DNA from: Hymenobacter rigui
Lineage (GTDB): Bacteria > Bacteroidota > Bacteroidia > Cytophagales > Hymenobacteraceae
Direction of reading: 5' to 3'
Length of the DNA stretch: 64,000 nt
NCBI RefSeq assembly: GCF_003944715.1
Contig: NZ_RWIT01000002.1
Location: 248,001-312,000, forward strand
Shown: positions 52,776 through 61,035 of the stretch, piece by piece
How the letters are laid out: the number at the start of each line of letters is the position of its first letter
Numbering within the stretch: position 1 is the first letter of the stretch
Notes under the pieces: model-generated
Databases searched by the model: none
What the model saw: the letters and a program-made list of their open reading frames with translations, nothing else
Told to the model about the DNA's origin: nothing
Made by a program: the position numbers and the translations under genes

Positions 52776-53077
52776 GCAACGATACCCCCGAATTCAAAGA
52801 GTTCAACCACGGCACCGAGTTCATGGCCCAACAGATCTGGATTGATGATAAGGGGCTGGTTGCCGGTGGTATCGGGGTATGGGAATGGGCGCAAGCCACG
52901 GCGGTACTGGGGCCTACTGAACCCCGTATTTTCCCCGATGAGCAGTACCCGGTCTGCTCAGTTCTGTGGGGTGGCCAGCATCTGCATATCCGGGCAAAAT
53001 TTCAACAGGTACTGGCTGCGTACCTGCGCTACAAGCAGCGTTACGGCGGCCAATACATTCGTCTTTTAGCCAACTAG
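52772..53077 (+). CDS. Hypothetical phage protein, 101 aa
   Basis: Small soluble protein (MAQQIWIDDKGLVAGGIGVW, RIFPDEQYPVCSVLWGGQHL, RAKFQQVLAAYLRYKQRYGG). Coupled to the tail-completion gene by ATGA and 4 bp before the next gene. Not recognised. Confidence 0.6.
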   Translation: MSNDTPEFKEFNHGTEFMAQQIWIDDKGLVAGGIGVWEWAQATAVLGPTEPRIFPDEQYPVCSVLWGGQHLHIRAKFQQVLAAYLRYKQRYGGQYIRLLAN

Positions 53078-53081
53078 CCTG

Positions 53082-53648
53082 ATGGTTTCCTACGCTACCC
53101 CCACCGCGCCCACGCTGCCCAACCCGGTCGGGCTGGACGCCGAAATCCAGCGGCTGCAGCTGCTGCTGGCCCAGCGCCTCACCTGGTTGCAGGTGAGCTA
53201 CGGTAAGGCCTTCCGGCATAGCGAGAAGCGTGACGGTAAAACCGTGTATCTACCCAAAGTGTACGCCAGCACCGGCGAGTACCGCGACGTGCTGCCCAAC
53301 GACAACGTGCAGGCCCAGGGCTTCTTCCTGCCCCGTGACCCGGCTGTAACCGACCTGCGCGAGCCGACGCCGGGCACCCTGCCCCTCACTCAAAGTATTG
53401 ACTGGATATTTTGGGGGAATCTGCAGCGTATCGATGATACCCGGCCGGACCGGTTCGATCCTGAGCTGTTGCGCGATGTGCTGCGGCTGTTTACCAGTCT
53501 GGGGGTATTGGTACAGCGCGTGTATACCTCACCCGATGAGGTATTCCGCGGCTTCACCACTGACCTGGTAGCAGCACCGGTGCTGCAGCACCCCTACGCT
53601 GGCTTTCGCATTCAACTGGAAATGCATACCGCCAACGTACTATGCTAA
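53082..53648 (+). CDS. Phage tail-region protein, 188 aa
   Basis: Helix at the start (LDAEIQRLQLLLAQRLTWLQ), then loops and beta parts (LPLTQSIDWIFWGNLQRIDD, LQHPYAGFRIQLEMHTANVL). Size and position suit a tail terminator or minor tail protein. No family recognised. It overlaps the next gene by 7 bp. Confidence 0.6.
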   Translation: MVSYATPTAPTLPNPVGLDAEIQRLQLLLAQRLTWLQVSYGKAFRHSEKRDGKTVYLPKVYASTGEYRDVLPNDNVQAQGFFLPRDPAVTDLREPTPGTLPLTQSIDWIFWGNLQRIDDTRPDRFDPELLRDVLRLFTSLGVLVQRVYTSPDEVFRGFTTDLVAAPVLQHPYAGFRIQLEMHTANVLC

Positions 53649-53908
53649 GTGAACTGTTGTCGTTGGTGGTGCTGGTAGCCCTCACTGCAGCCTGTCTGTT
53701 GGTCTGCTTCGAGAAGTGGGGCTGGCTCAGGGCCTGGGAGGTCTGGGGCCCACGCTGGTTTCCCCGGTGCGACTTCTGCGCAGGGTTCTGGTTGTCGTTG
53801 ACCCTACTGGTTGTGAGTGTGGCGCTACTGGCTCTGCCGTGGTGGTGGGTGGCCGGGGCGTTACCGGCGGCGGCGTTGTGCCGGTTTGTGGGAGGGTTTC
53901 AGCGCTAA
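53642..53908 (+). CDS. Small membrane protein of the tail region, 88 aa
   Basis: Two membrane segments (LLSLVVLVALTAACLLVCF and LSLTLLVVSVALLALPWWWV) flank a cytosolic loop with CDFCAGFW, a CxxC motif seen in DUF1360-like phage membrane proteins. It could be a holin-like protein, but no lysin lies nearby. Confidence 0.6.
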   Translation: MLSELLSLVVLVALTAACLLVCFEKWGWLRAWEVWGPRWFPRCDFCAGFWLSLTLLVVSVALLALPWWWVAGALPAAALCRFVGGFQR

Positions 53909-54105
53909 TCTAATAGCAGTTCACTGCTGTAACCAATCTGTACAATGGTTAATCCTATATATTAGCGCCGAAATACCTGTCCCTGCTACCTGTTGCCCTG
54001 CTTACTGCTGTTGCTCATAACAAGTTATTGTGAAGCACTGCCGTGAACAGGGCATTTGTATTGGTGTCATCACAAGTAGCTTTTCCACTTTATAGTCAAA
54101 CCTTT

Positions 54106-56403
54106 ATGACAAACCTCTCCAAACGAATTAGAGCATTTTATGCCCCATTACTGCTGATAAGCCTACTACAAGCGACCAGTAGTTTTGCACAAATCACAGC
54201 TCTGAACATTAAAGACTTTGGGGCAGTAGGTGACGGTGTTCATGATGATCATGATGCCTTCCAAGCAGCATCTTGCTCAATTAACAGTATCTACATTCAG
54301 GACCCATCCGCAAAAGTCAAACTGTATATTCCTGAAGGCACCTATATAGTAGGAAGGCAAATTCCTAAAGATGCATGTGTCAACTGTTGCGCGCCTGTAA
54401 ATTCTCAGACCCCTTATCCATGGTCAAATGATAATAACTATTATTTGAATGGAGAAGATGTGTTGCGTCTAATACGATGCTATAACGTAGAAATAGTAGG
54501 CGATGGAACAGACAAAACTCTCATTCGGTACAAAGACGGGTTGAAATATGGGTCTTTCGACCCTTTAACTGGCCAACCATCCGCTAATAAGGAAGACTCT
54601 CGTGATAATGCTGCCACCGTTGGGGCATGTATAAAAATCGATCGGTCTGAAAATATTACTATTAGAGATTTATCATTAAATGGAAATGTTACTCACGCGC
54701 AAATTGGTAATAGATGGGGTGATGACGGCATTCAGCTTCAGTACACCGGCATTATTGTAACGGAAACATCAAGAGTTAATATCGATAATGTCAGTGCTGA
54801 TTATTTCGGACAAGATGGTGTATGCATTCGAAATATCACGGGTAACATGGATATGATACATGACGAAGAGATGCGTATATCTAACTCGTCATTCAATTAC
54901 AACGTTCGTCAGGGTTTCAGCTTGCTTGGCGTGAACGGATTAACTGTATTGAACAGTAAATTCAATCATACAGGAAGAGCTATAAACACAATATCGAATA
55001 CGACTGTACCATCCAACCCAGGCTGTGGAGTTGATGTTGAACCCGAGGACTCCAATGTCGCAAACGTAAAGTTTGCTCAATGTGAGTTTATTGATAACTA
55101 CGCATTCGGTGTTGGATCTATGCGTCCACTTACCAACCCGAACCTGTCTGATACATTTATTACTACTAAGAATATTTTATTCAGCAATTGCACACTTTGG
55201 GGTGTTAAATCAGGTACAGGAACCCAATTAGCGGCCTCCGTGACGCAACGAGGTTTCAGATTTGAATACTGCAACATTTATGGGCAGTTTACCCATGGAA
55301 GTCTAGCAGACAATGCCAATGATGCCACTGCATTCTATGCCTGCACATTTGAGGATAAAAGGTATAACGGTCAACCTGCTGGTGGAGACTTTTTGGTTAA
55401 CACCGATGGCCGAGCACAGCGTATGCGTTTTGAACTCTGCTCCTTCATCTCGAATGAGCGTCAACATATCTGGGATGAAGCTCATTCACCCTATGATCCT
55501 GAGCTTGTTCCAGTGTTCAGTAGCTGTACGTTCATAAACAACAATCAGATCGCACCTATATCGTCAACTCACAATTTGTTTAACGGCGTAAAGTTCGAGG
55601 GCAATATAGGAGATATAGACAGCCCCTCCCGCTCTAATTTTGCACGCACTGAAAGAGCCTATGGGAAACGACTCATTGTACCAACTGGGTCATTTGTAAA
55701 GTTGTTTTCTTCTAACGTTAAGCACAAAGTATGGGACGCCAATTTTACAATTGGAGGTTCTGTCCCAACTACAATCGTTACAGGCTTAGAAATAGGGAGC
55801 ACAAATGCAATGTATATCACTGGTACGAAGCCTGCCGACCCTACACATCTATACATCGGCGAAAATGCCTATTTCCTTGTTAAGCAAGGTGGCGCATTAG
55901 CAATTCGCCCAAACACCGTAATCGATATTGCAGGTACCCTCGTCGTAGAAGACGGAGCTTATATTTGCATTGATCCTAGCGTACAGATAAATGTAATTGG
56001 TAATGGAAAGATATACATTGCTCCAACGGCTATAATCGGTCAATCAGCAATGCTTGATGAGTTCGATTATAAATGCACTAATACTTTCCCCGTATGTGTA
56101 GCAGGTGGTAATCCCAATGTTGTATCGAGTTGCCCCCAATCTAAACTATCATCTCCGCTTACAACACCGTCACTGAACAACACAGTTACTTATAGCAAAG
56201 CATATCCCTCACCTACCACTGGAAAAATACACTTTGATAAAGGCACTGAATTAATTGCTGTATACGATGCTAAAGGACAGGCAGTAAATGTTCATACAGT
56301 CGCAGATGGCTTCAGCTTACAACACTTGCCCAATGGCTTATACACCTTGCGGCTGTTGTACAATAATAAGTATATAACCCAGAGGATAGTTCTGGAGAAA
56401 TAA
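54106..56403 (+). CDS. T9SS-exported right-handed beta-helix protein
   Basis: 765 aa from ATG 54106 with a signal peptide (LLLISLLQATSSFAQ). It opens with the pectate_lyase_3 motif NIKDFGAVGDGVHDDHDAFQ and has many beta-helix coils (ENITIRDLSLNGNVTHAQIG, VNIDNVSADYFGQDGVCIRN). The last 75 residues are a type IX secretion sorting domain: YPSPTTGKIHFDKGTELIAV, then YDAKGQAV and LPNGLYTLRLLYNNK. The domain sends it across the outer membrane of the host bacterium. Low GC and a place between tail genes mark it as host-type cargo carried by the prophage; its action is probably polysaccharide cleavage. Confidence 0.87.
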   Translation: MTNLSKRIRAFYAPLLLISLLQATSSFAQITALNIKDFGAVGDGVHDDHDAFQAASCSINSIYIQDPSAKVKLYIPEGTYIVGRQIPKDACVNCCAPVNSQTPYPWSNDNNYYLNGEDVLRLIRCYNVEIVGDGTDKTLIRYKDGLKYGSFDPLTGQPSANKEDSRDNAATVGACIKIDRSENITIRDLSLNGNVTHAQIGNRWGDDGIQLQYTGIIVTETSRVNIDNVSADYFGQDGVCIRNITGNMDMIHDEEMRISNSSFNYNVRQGFSLLGVNGLTVLNSKFNHTGRAINTISNTTVPSNPGCGVDVEPEDSNVANVKFAQCEFIDNYAFGVGSMRPLTNPNLSDTFITTKNILFSNCTLWGVKSGTGTQLAASVTQRGFRFEYCNIYGQFTHGSLADNANDATAFYACTFEDKRYNGQPAGGDFLVNTDGRAQRMRFELCSFISNERQHIWDEAHSPYDPELVPVFSSCTFINNNQIAPISSTHNLFNGVKFEGNIGDIDSPSRSNFARTERAYGKRLIVPTGSFVKLFSSNVKHKVWDANFTIGGSVPTTIVTGLEIGSTNAMYITGTKPADPTHLYIGENAYFLVKQGGALAIRPNTVIDIAGTLVVEDGAYICIDPSVQINVIGNGKIYIAPTAIIGQSAMLDEFDYKCTNTFPVCVAGGNPNVVSSCPQSKLSSPLTTPSLNNTVTYSKAYPSPTTGKIHFDKGTELIAVYDAKGQAVNVHTVADGFSLQHLPNGLYTLRLLYNNKYITQRIVLEK

Positions 56404-56478
56404 TATACAAGCTCAGATGGTTTATACATCTGAATGATAAGTTTGCACCGTCGGGTTACAGGTGTGTACCGACAAAAG

Positions 56479-56528
56479 AGCGCCACCTATTGCAACAGCG
56501 CCTCGCCTACCCGGTGGGGCGTTTGTAT
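56479..56528 (+). terminator. Weak terminator-like hairpin
   Basis: AGCGCCACC pairs imperfectly with GGTGGGGCG, followed by TTTGTATTT. The 25-base loop and the mismatch make it a weak call. Confidence 0.3.
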
Positions 56529-56538
56529 TTCCGGCATT

Positions 56539-56560
56539 ATTGTATGTATTTTACATACAT
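56539..56560. promoter_or_regulatory. TGTATGTA-type palindrome, site C
   Basis: TGTATGTATTTTACATACA is preceded by ATTAT. The right arm overlaps the ATG of the 28-codon ORF at 56559. It is the shortest of the four sites. Confidence 0.7.
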
Positions 56561-56645
56561 GAGTGAACCGGTTCAGTATTCCGATTTATTTGACGGCTTG
56601 GGCCTTGGCTCGCAGGAACTGCTGGACTACTGGCTTAAAGCATAA
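56559..56645 (+). CDS. Tiny ORF next to palindrome C, 28 aa
   Basis: MSEPVQYSDLFDGLGLGSQE ends LLDYWLKA. Its start codon is in the palindrome, as is that of the gene downstream of site D. It converges with the 729-residue gene and overlaps its 3' end by 19 bp. It could be a fragment of a longer gene whose rest was lost or moved by recombination at the palindrome. Confidence 0.4.
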   Translation: MSEPVQYSDLFDGLGLGSQELLDYWLKA

Positions 56646-58816
56646 CACCGCAACAGCGTAAAATCAGCGGTACCACCAATGAGGTCATGCTTAAAATCCA
56701 GTATCCAGCCTTCGCGCACCTCGTTTCGCTCTGTGCGGAACCGTATACGCCCGTTGGGCCGGGAAAGGATAGCCAGCGCCTGTTGCCACGTACACGGGGC
56801 GGTGAACTGGTAAGACTCGTTACGCCACAGCGGCGGGCCCAACTCTTCGACTGATATGTCCGCCTTTTCGACAACAGCGGTTTCCCCCGGCAGACGGGTA
56901 CTCAGTTCGTTATTGCCCTCGCCAAAGCTGAAACGGATTCGCTTGCCTTGGCGACCAAACAACCCAGCAGCCAACACAGGGCTGTGCCGACGTAGCACCC
57001 GCGCTGGTGACAACCGCAGGTTATAGGCGGTATCGGGTGAAAGTAGCCCCGTTACATCGGCGAACAGCTGGTTTCGCTCGGTCTGGAAGCCGCCCAACGG
57101 ATGGCGTAACAGACACACTAAAAAGTTGTCGTTGTCGGCTTGGTCATCGGTGGTTGCCGTTGCTTCATAACGCTGCCGCCGGGTATTCTCCAGATACAAT
57201 CCGGCGGTGATATAGCCGCCTACGGCAGTGTAGGTAGCCTGTACCTGTGTCAAGGGCAATGCCCATTCCCGGCGCGTGTTGAACTCGTCCAGCCCGTTCA
57301 GGTTCTGCACCTGCCACTTCTGCCAACCCGCTTCCGCCTGGTTATAATAGCGGTCTGCTATAACGTGCTGTTCAAAGTTGCTGAACGCCACCCCGTCTAT
57401 ATCGGGTAAATGATCCTGCACCGGCGCGGCCAGCGTCAGTACCACCGCATCGGAGTAGAAGTAGCTAGCCTGTTCCACTCGCACCACCTCGGTACCACCG
57501 GGCAGCCGTTCGATGCCATAGCCCAGCCAGTGCGCCGCGCTTAGGGAGTCGAACAGCCCTTGCCAAGTAGCATAGATTGATTTCAGCGCGAGGGGAAATC
57601 CGCGCACCTGAAAACCACCGGTAACCATCGTCAGACTACCCGCCCCATCAGCGGGGTACGCCGGGCGGGTGTCGGTACGGCCGAAGTAGGCGGAACGAAA
57701 CGCTACCGGGCTATCTGTGGCCGCTTGTGCGAGCCGGTCAAATGCCTCATACACCAGTAGCCCAGCCGCCGGGGTTGGGTCGGTCTGGGTAAGCGCCTCC
57801 ATCTTGAAATAGGAGCCCTGTTGCATTTCTATGTATGTGGTGAACTGGTACGGGCCAATCAATGGCCCGCTGATATCGTACACATGCAGGCGGCCATACA
57901 GATACACCTGGTCACCGATGTTCAGGTTGCGAGTGACACGGTAGGCGGCGGTCAGCTGCTTGCGGAACTCACCGGCAATGCCGCTGTCGCGGAACTCAAA
58001 CAGCTTAACTGGCGGCTCACTGTTGATACGGAAATACACCTCCCCATCTGCTTTATCGAAGTCACCTTTCCCGTTCTGCCGCTGAATCCGCAGCAGGGCC
58101 AACACAGTAAAATCAATACTGAACAGCCCCTTTTCTTTGGTCACGTACACCGGCACCTCTGGGTTGGTATCCGGCATGGTGATGGTACCCGCGTAGGTTT
58201 CCTGTACGCCGAACTCATCTACCACGGCTGAGCCAAACCCAAAGTACATCACCTTAAAGCGGCTGTTACCGTCGGTCACGTAGTCGGGCAAAGGGGGCGG
58301 TGGGCTGGCGGACGTTTCCGCCTCATACCGTTGCCGGATAGCTTTGCTGTGCAGTTCTACCGTGGTTGGGGTAAATGGAGCTAACGCACTACCGCCCACC
58401 GACTCGCGCCCGAGCAAGTCCACCGTGATGTTTTCGCGGTTCAGGAACTTGATGGTGAAACCCGGCTTTTCCACAGTACACCGAAACTCGGTTGCCGTGC
58501 TGCTTGCCCCGGCAAAGTCAAGGCGGCCTCGGTAATACACTTCCCAGGTAAACGCGTTGGGGTCATACACCTCAATCAATACTGCCACTTCTGCTTCTAT
58601 GCCGGCTATTTCCAGCGCCTGCAACAAATACGCCCGGCCCTCTTTTACAAAGCCCAGTTCGACCGTGTACTCGGTTGTGAGACCGTGGTACTTTCCGTCG
58701 CGGTGCAGTTGAACCCCTATTTCTTCCCAGCCCACAGGATCAGCAGATTGCCGCTGGGGACCGAACAGGTCGCTTAATAGGGTAAAGCGAAGTTGAGGGG
58801 CGTTTTGCTCTATCAT
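56627..58816 (-). CDS. Probable phage tail/baseplate protein, 729 aa, inverted
   Basis: Large beta-rich protein (GVQLHRDGKYHGLTTEYTVE, RGRLDFAGASSTATEFRCTV, EKPGFTIKFLNRENITVDLL) with no signal peptide or membrane segments and a lectin-like middle. I recall proteins with this N-terminus in tail regions of Bacteroidota prophages, but cannot name a family. GC matches the phage head genes, not the cargo. It points against the rest of the late operon, and palindromes C and D border it. The ATG is inside palindrome D. Confidence 0.65.
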   Translation of the reverse strand: MIEQNAPQLRFTLLSDLFGPQRQSADPVGWEEIGVQLHRDGKYHGLTTEYTVELGFVKEGRAYLLQALEIAGIEAEVAVLIEVYDPNAFTWEVYYRGRLDFAGASSTATEFRCTVEKPGFTIKFLNRENITVDLLGRESVGGSALAPFTPTTVELHSKAIRQRYEAETSASPPPPLPDYVTDGNSRFKVMYFGFGSAVVDEFGVQETYAGTITMPDTNPEVPVYVTKEKGLFSIDFTVLALLRIQRQNGKGDFDKADGEVYFRINSEPPVKLFEFRDSGIAGEFRKQLTAAYRVTRNLNIGDQVYLYGRLHVYDISGPLIGPYQFTTYIEMQQGSYFKMEALTQTDPTPAAGLLVYEAFDRLAQAATDSPVAFRSAYFGRTDTRPAYPADGAGSLTMVTGGFQVRGFPLALKSIYATWQGLFDSLSAAHWLGYGIERLPGGTEVVRVEQASYFYSDAVVLTLAAPVQDHLPDIDGVAFSNFEQHVIADRYYNQAEAGWQKWQVQNLNGLDEFNTRREWALPLTQVQATYTAVGGYITAGLYLENTRRQRYEATATTDDQADNDNFLVCLLRHPLGGFQTERNQLFADVTGLLSPDTAYNLRLSPARVLRRHSPVLAAGLFGRQGKRIRFSFGEGNNELSTRLPGETAVVEKADISVEELGPPLWRNESYQFTAPCTWQQALAILSRPNGRIRFRTERNEVREGWILDFKHDLIGGTADFTLLRCYALSQ

Positions 58817-58841
58817 TGTATGTAAAATACATACAATGATA
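58811..58841. promoter_or_regulatory. TGTATGTA-type palindrome, site D
   Basis: TATCATTGTATGTA and TACATACAATGATA form a perfect 14-bp inverted repeat around AAA. The start codon of the 729-residue gene (58816-58814) lies in the left arm, read leftward. Confidence 0.8.
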
Positions 58842-58990
58842 TTGATTATGCAAACAGGCTCTGTTCAAAAAATATATAGCAAAATGCTAGCAAAATAGGA
58901 TGACTTGCTACCCCACCAATTACCTTTACTCTCATTGACACGCATGGTGGTTACGCCACCTCACCAACATACGGGTTGCTCCAGAAAAGC

Positions 58991-59026
58991 AAAAACCCCG
59001 GACTGTTGGAGCAGCCGGGGTTTTAA
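58991..59026. terminator. Bidirectional terminator
   Basis: AAAACCCCGG pairs with CCGGGGTTTT around a 13-base loop. A/T runs flank both sides. No gene clearly belongs to it on the plus strand. Confidence 0.75.
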
Positions 59027-59060
59027 GAAGCAGGTGGGCAAACACCTTACTTCTACTCTG

Positions 59061-59192
59061 ATGAAGAAAAAGCGTGTTGAACCGAAGGATACTGACAAGG
59101 TTGGCATTCCTCGGGTGTTCCTGGAACTGGGCAAAACAGTTCTTGGGAGCATTCTTCGCGCCTATTTTACCGATTGGTTTGATAGGCACTAA
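59061..59192 (+). CDS. Small basic protein, 43 aa
   Basis: MKKKRVEPKDTDKVGIPRVF then LELGKTVLGSILRAYFTDWF, ending DRH. A charged N-terminus is followed by an amphipathic helix, as in toxin-like or membrane-active peptides, but similarity is not recognised. It is followed by a good terminator, which supports a real transcript. Confidence 0.45.
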   Translation: MKKKRVEPKDTDKVGIPRVFLELGKTVLGSILRAYFTDWFDRH

Positions 59193-59197
59193 GGCAG

Positions 59198-59236
59198 TAG
59201 CGGGAGTTAGCCTACGGGTTGGCTCCCGCTATTTTG
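59198..59236 (+). terminator. Terminator after the 43-aa ORF
   Basis: TAGCGGGAG pairs with CTCCCGCTA around a 16-base loop, followed by TTTTG. Confidence 0.7.
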
Positions 59237-59237
59237 T

Positions 59238-59364
59238 GTATCGTACGATACAAATGTACGCAACTTGAGAACAAAGTTGCCAAGTATTGAGATAAAGTCG
59301 CCGAGTATTGAGATAAACCTGCGAAGTTTTGAGATAAAGTTCTCAACTATTAGATCAAGACTGC
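59238..59364. repeat. Palindrome plus 21-bp tandem repeat array
   Basis: A perfect 14-bp palindrome, GTATCGTACGATAC (59238-59251), is followed by five 21-bp units (59260-59364). The core, AGTATTGAGATAAA or a close variant, is clearest in units 2-4, and the first unit is itself palindromic (GCAACTT...AAGTTGC). One plus-strand frame reads the repeat as heptads of the type SIEIK. Iteron-like layout. The gap of about 300 bp holds nothing else recognisable. Confidence 0.8.
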
Positions 59365-59495
59365 AAACCTCCTCCTGTGCCGGGCTGGCTAGGCATACAG
59401 GTGTTGTGGCCGGGCGTGTGAGAGCAAGCCGCCTATTGCTACTGGAGCCTCATTCCCTATCGGGGGTGGGACTTTTCTATTAGGGCACAGTTTTC

Positions 59496-61010
59496 TTAGC
59501 TGAAATACCCTATCTGCTTAAGCTGTGTAAAGGCTAGGTATAGCAAGCTGAAATAGTCTAATTCTTGACTGTGGTAGGCATCCCCGTCTACTAACTTTAT
59601 ATAACCGTAGTATTGGTCATGACTTTCCCCAGTCTCCAGCAACTGGTAAGCTATAAATTGCTTTGTTTGAGGATGCTCAAATCCGAGTAAACCAGTTGCA
59701 TCTGAGTTATTCACACTGTGGCTGCTTTTGAACTTGTGCTGTTCATAGTCTAGGATGGGCAGCAGATTCCCGACTAAGAAATCTTGGTCTGTTACAGACT
59801 GATCAGTGTATTCTTGACTTTTCTCATACGAAGCCAGCTTCTTCAGTCCCGCTTCCAAAGCCCACGTCCCTCCTAGAATTAGCTGGAGCATTTCCAGCAC
59901 GACAACGATAGGAATTTGCCAGTTCCCTACTTCACGCCCCTTGCGGTCAAAACGAATTTTTCTTTCCACAAAGGGAAAAATAACTTGATGTGTCGTCGCT
60001 ATTCTGCGCAGCTTTAACGCGCCTGCATGCACCAGCTCTTCTAAAATCAACGGTAGCTGTGCTTTAATCCTGCGCCTGTGCTTCTTTTTGATATATAACT
60101 CAAAGAAATTTTGGTACCCCTCAGGCACACCGATGCCAGCAGCAAATTCATCCACAATTCGCTTGACCTCCTGGCGGTTGTCGAAGTGGAACATGTCCAA
60201 GCTGTAGAACTTGTCGATATACCCGTTGAAGTCAGTATCCGCTCCATAGCGACTATGAAAGATGGTGCGGATGTTATGGATATCACAGACAAACACCACC
60301 TTGTCGAACCCAAACTTGTTGTTGGAGCTGCTATTGTAGTCGAGGTGGGCACTGAAAATATTGAACAGCCGGAAGATATGCTCGGGGTCTATTCTATCCA
60401 AATCATCAATGACTAATACCTTGAACCTAGCCCCTCGCTTTTGCTTGAGCTCGTTCAGACTATCTTCTAGAAAACGCGTGATGTAATCAATCTCCAGCAA
60501 GGAAGTAGCGGCTACCTTTTCAGCAAATGCTAGGACCGGTTTTGTCAGCTCAGGGTCTTTCCGTTGCTCCTCAATACTCTCGATGACATCGTAGAAGGAG
60601 TTAATTGATTTGACTACTGGCTCGATAAACGCACTGTCTTTATTCAACAGCGGTACCATCCCAATGAGCCCCTGTAAAATGCTGTTGATCTTAGTTGGCA
60701 GCAGCGTTGGATATGCAATACTCCGATCAATTGGATCAGCTTCCAGAGTCAGCCGATGCACGGCCATTAACTCAAACAGGATATCATACTTGATAAGCTG
60801 AAAGATATCCTCGTTGGAAGAGACCGAGTAGTTGACCGGCGAGAGTCGAATTGCTAGATAGTCTGTATTTGCTTTGGAGAAGTACTGCTGTAGAAAGTGT
60901 GTCTTGCCAATGCCAAAGGCTCCGGAAAAGATGATACGCTCATTCCGTTCAGCATCTAGGTGCTGTTTGAACTTTGTGCTCTGCTCGTCAGAGGTAATTT
61001 TTAAAGTCAT
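59496..61010 (-). CDS. KAP-family P-loop NTPase
   Basis: 504 aa. Walker A is IIFSGAFGIGKTHFLQQYF (residues 27-45), Walker B is KVLVIDDLDRIDPE (197-210), followed by a sensor region FVCDIHNIRTIFHSR. This is the KAP layout: a STAND-like ATPase with a large helical insert between Walker motifs. The C-terminal 150 residues are alpha-beta without a recognisable effector. KAP ATPases occur in several anti-phage systems. The DUF4393 protein is encoded 26 bp upstream and is probably its partner. Confidence 0.87.
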   Translation of the reverse strand: MTLKITSDEQSTKFKQHLDAERNERIIFSGAFGIGKTHFLQQYFSKANTDYLAIRLSPVNYSVSSNEDIFQLIKYDILFELMAVHRLTLEADPIDRSIAYPTLLPTKINSILQGLIGMVPLLNKDSAFIEPVVKSINSFYDVIESIEEQRKDPELTKPVLAFAEKVAATSLLEIDYITRFLEDSLNELKQKRGARFKVLVIDDLDRIDPEHIFRLFNIFSAHLDYNSSSNNKFGFDKVVFVCDIHNIRTIFHSRYGADTDFNGYIDKFYSLDMFHFDNRQEVKRIVDEFAAGIGVPEGYQNFFELYIKKKHRRRIKAQLPLILEELVHAGALKLRRIATTHQVIFPFVERKIRFDRKGREVGNWQIPIVVVLEMLQLILGGTWALEAGLKKLASYEKSQEYTDQSVTDQDFLVGNLLPILDYEQHKFKSSHSVNNSDATGLLGFEHPQTKQFIAYQLLETGESHDQYYGYIKLVDGDAYHSQELDYFSLLYLAFTQLKQIGYFS

Positions 61011-61035
61011 AGGGACAATATTTATCTAGGCGATT

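Noticed and set aside
59238-59364. CRISPR array
   Set aside because: The 21-bp period has no unique spacers of usual length and the units diverge; no cas genes other than a Cas2-fold SinR-like protein are nearby.
59265-59483. A 72-codon frame starting in the 21-bp repeats
   Set aside because: The first half only reads the repeat and the rest is low complexity; a repeat array explains it better, although a heptad peptide is not excluded.
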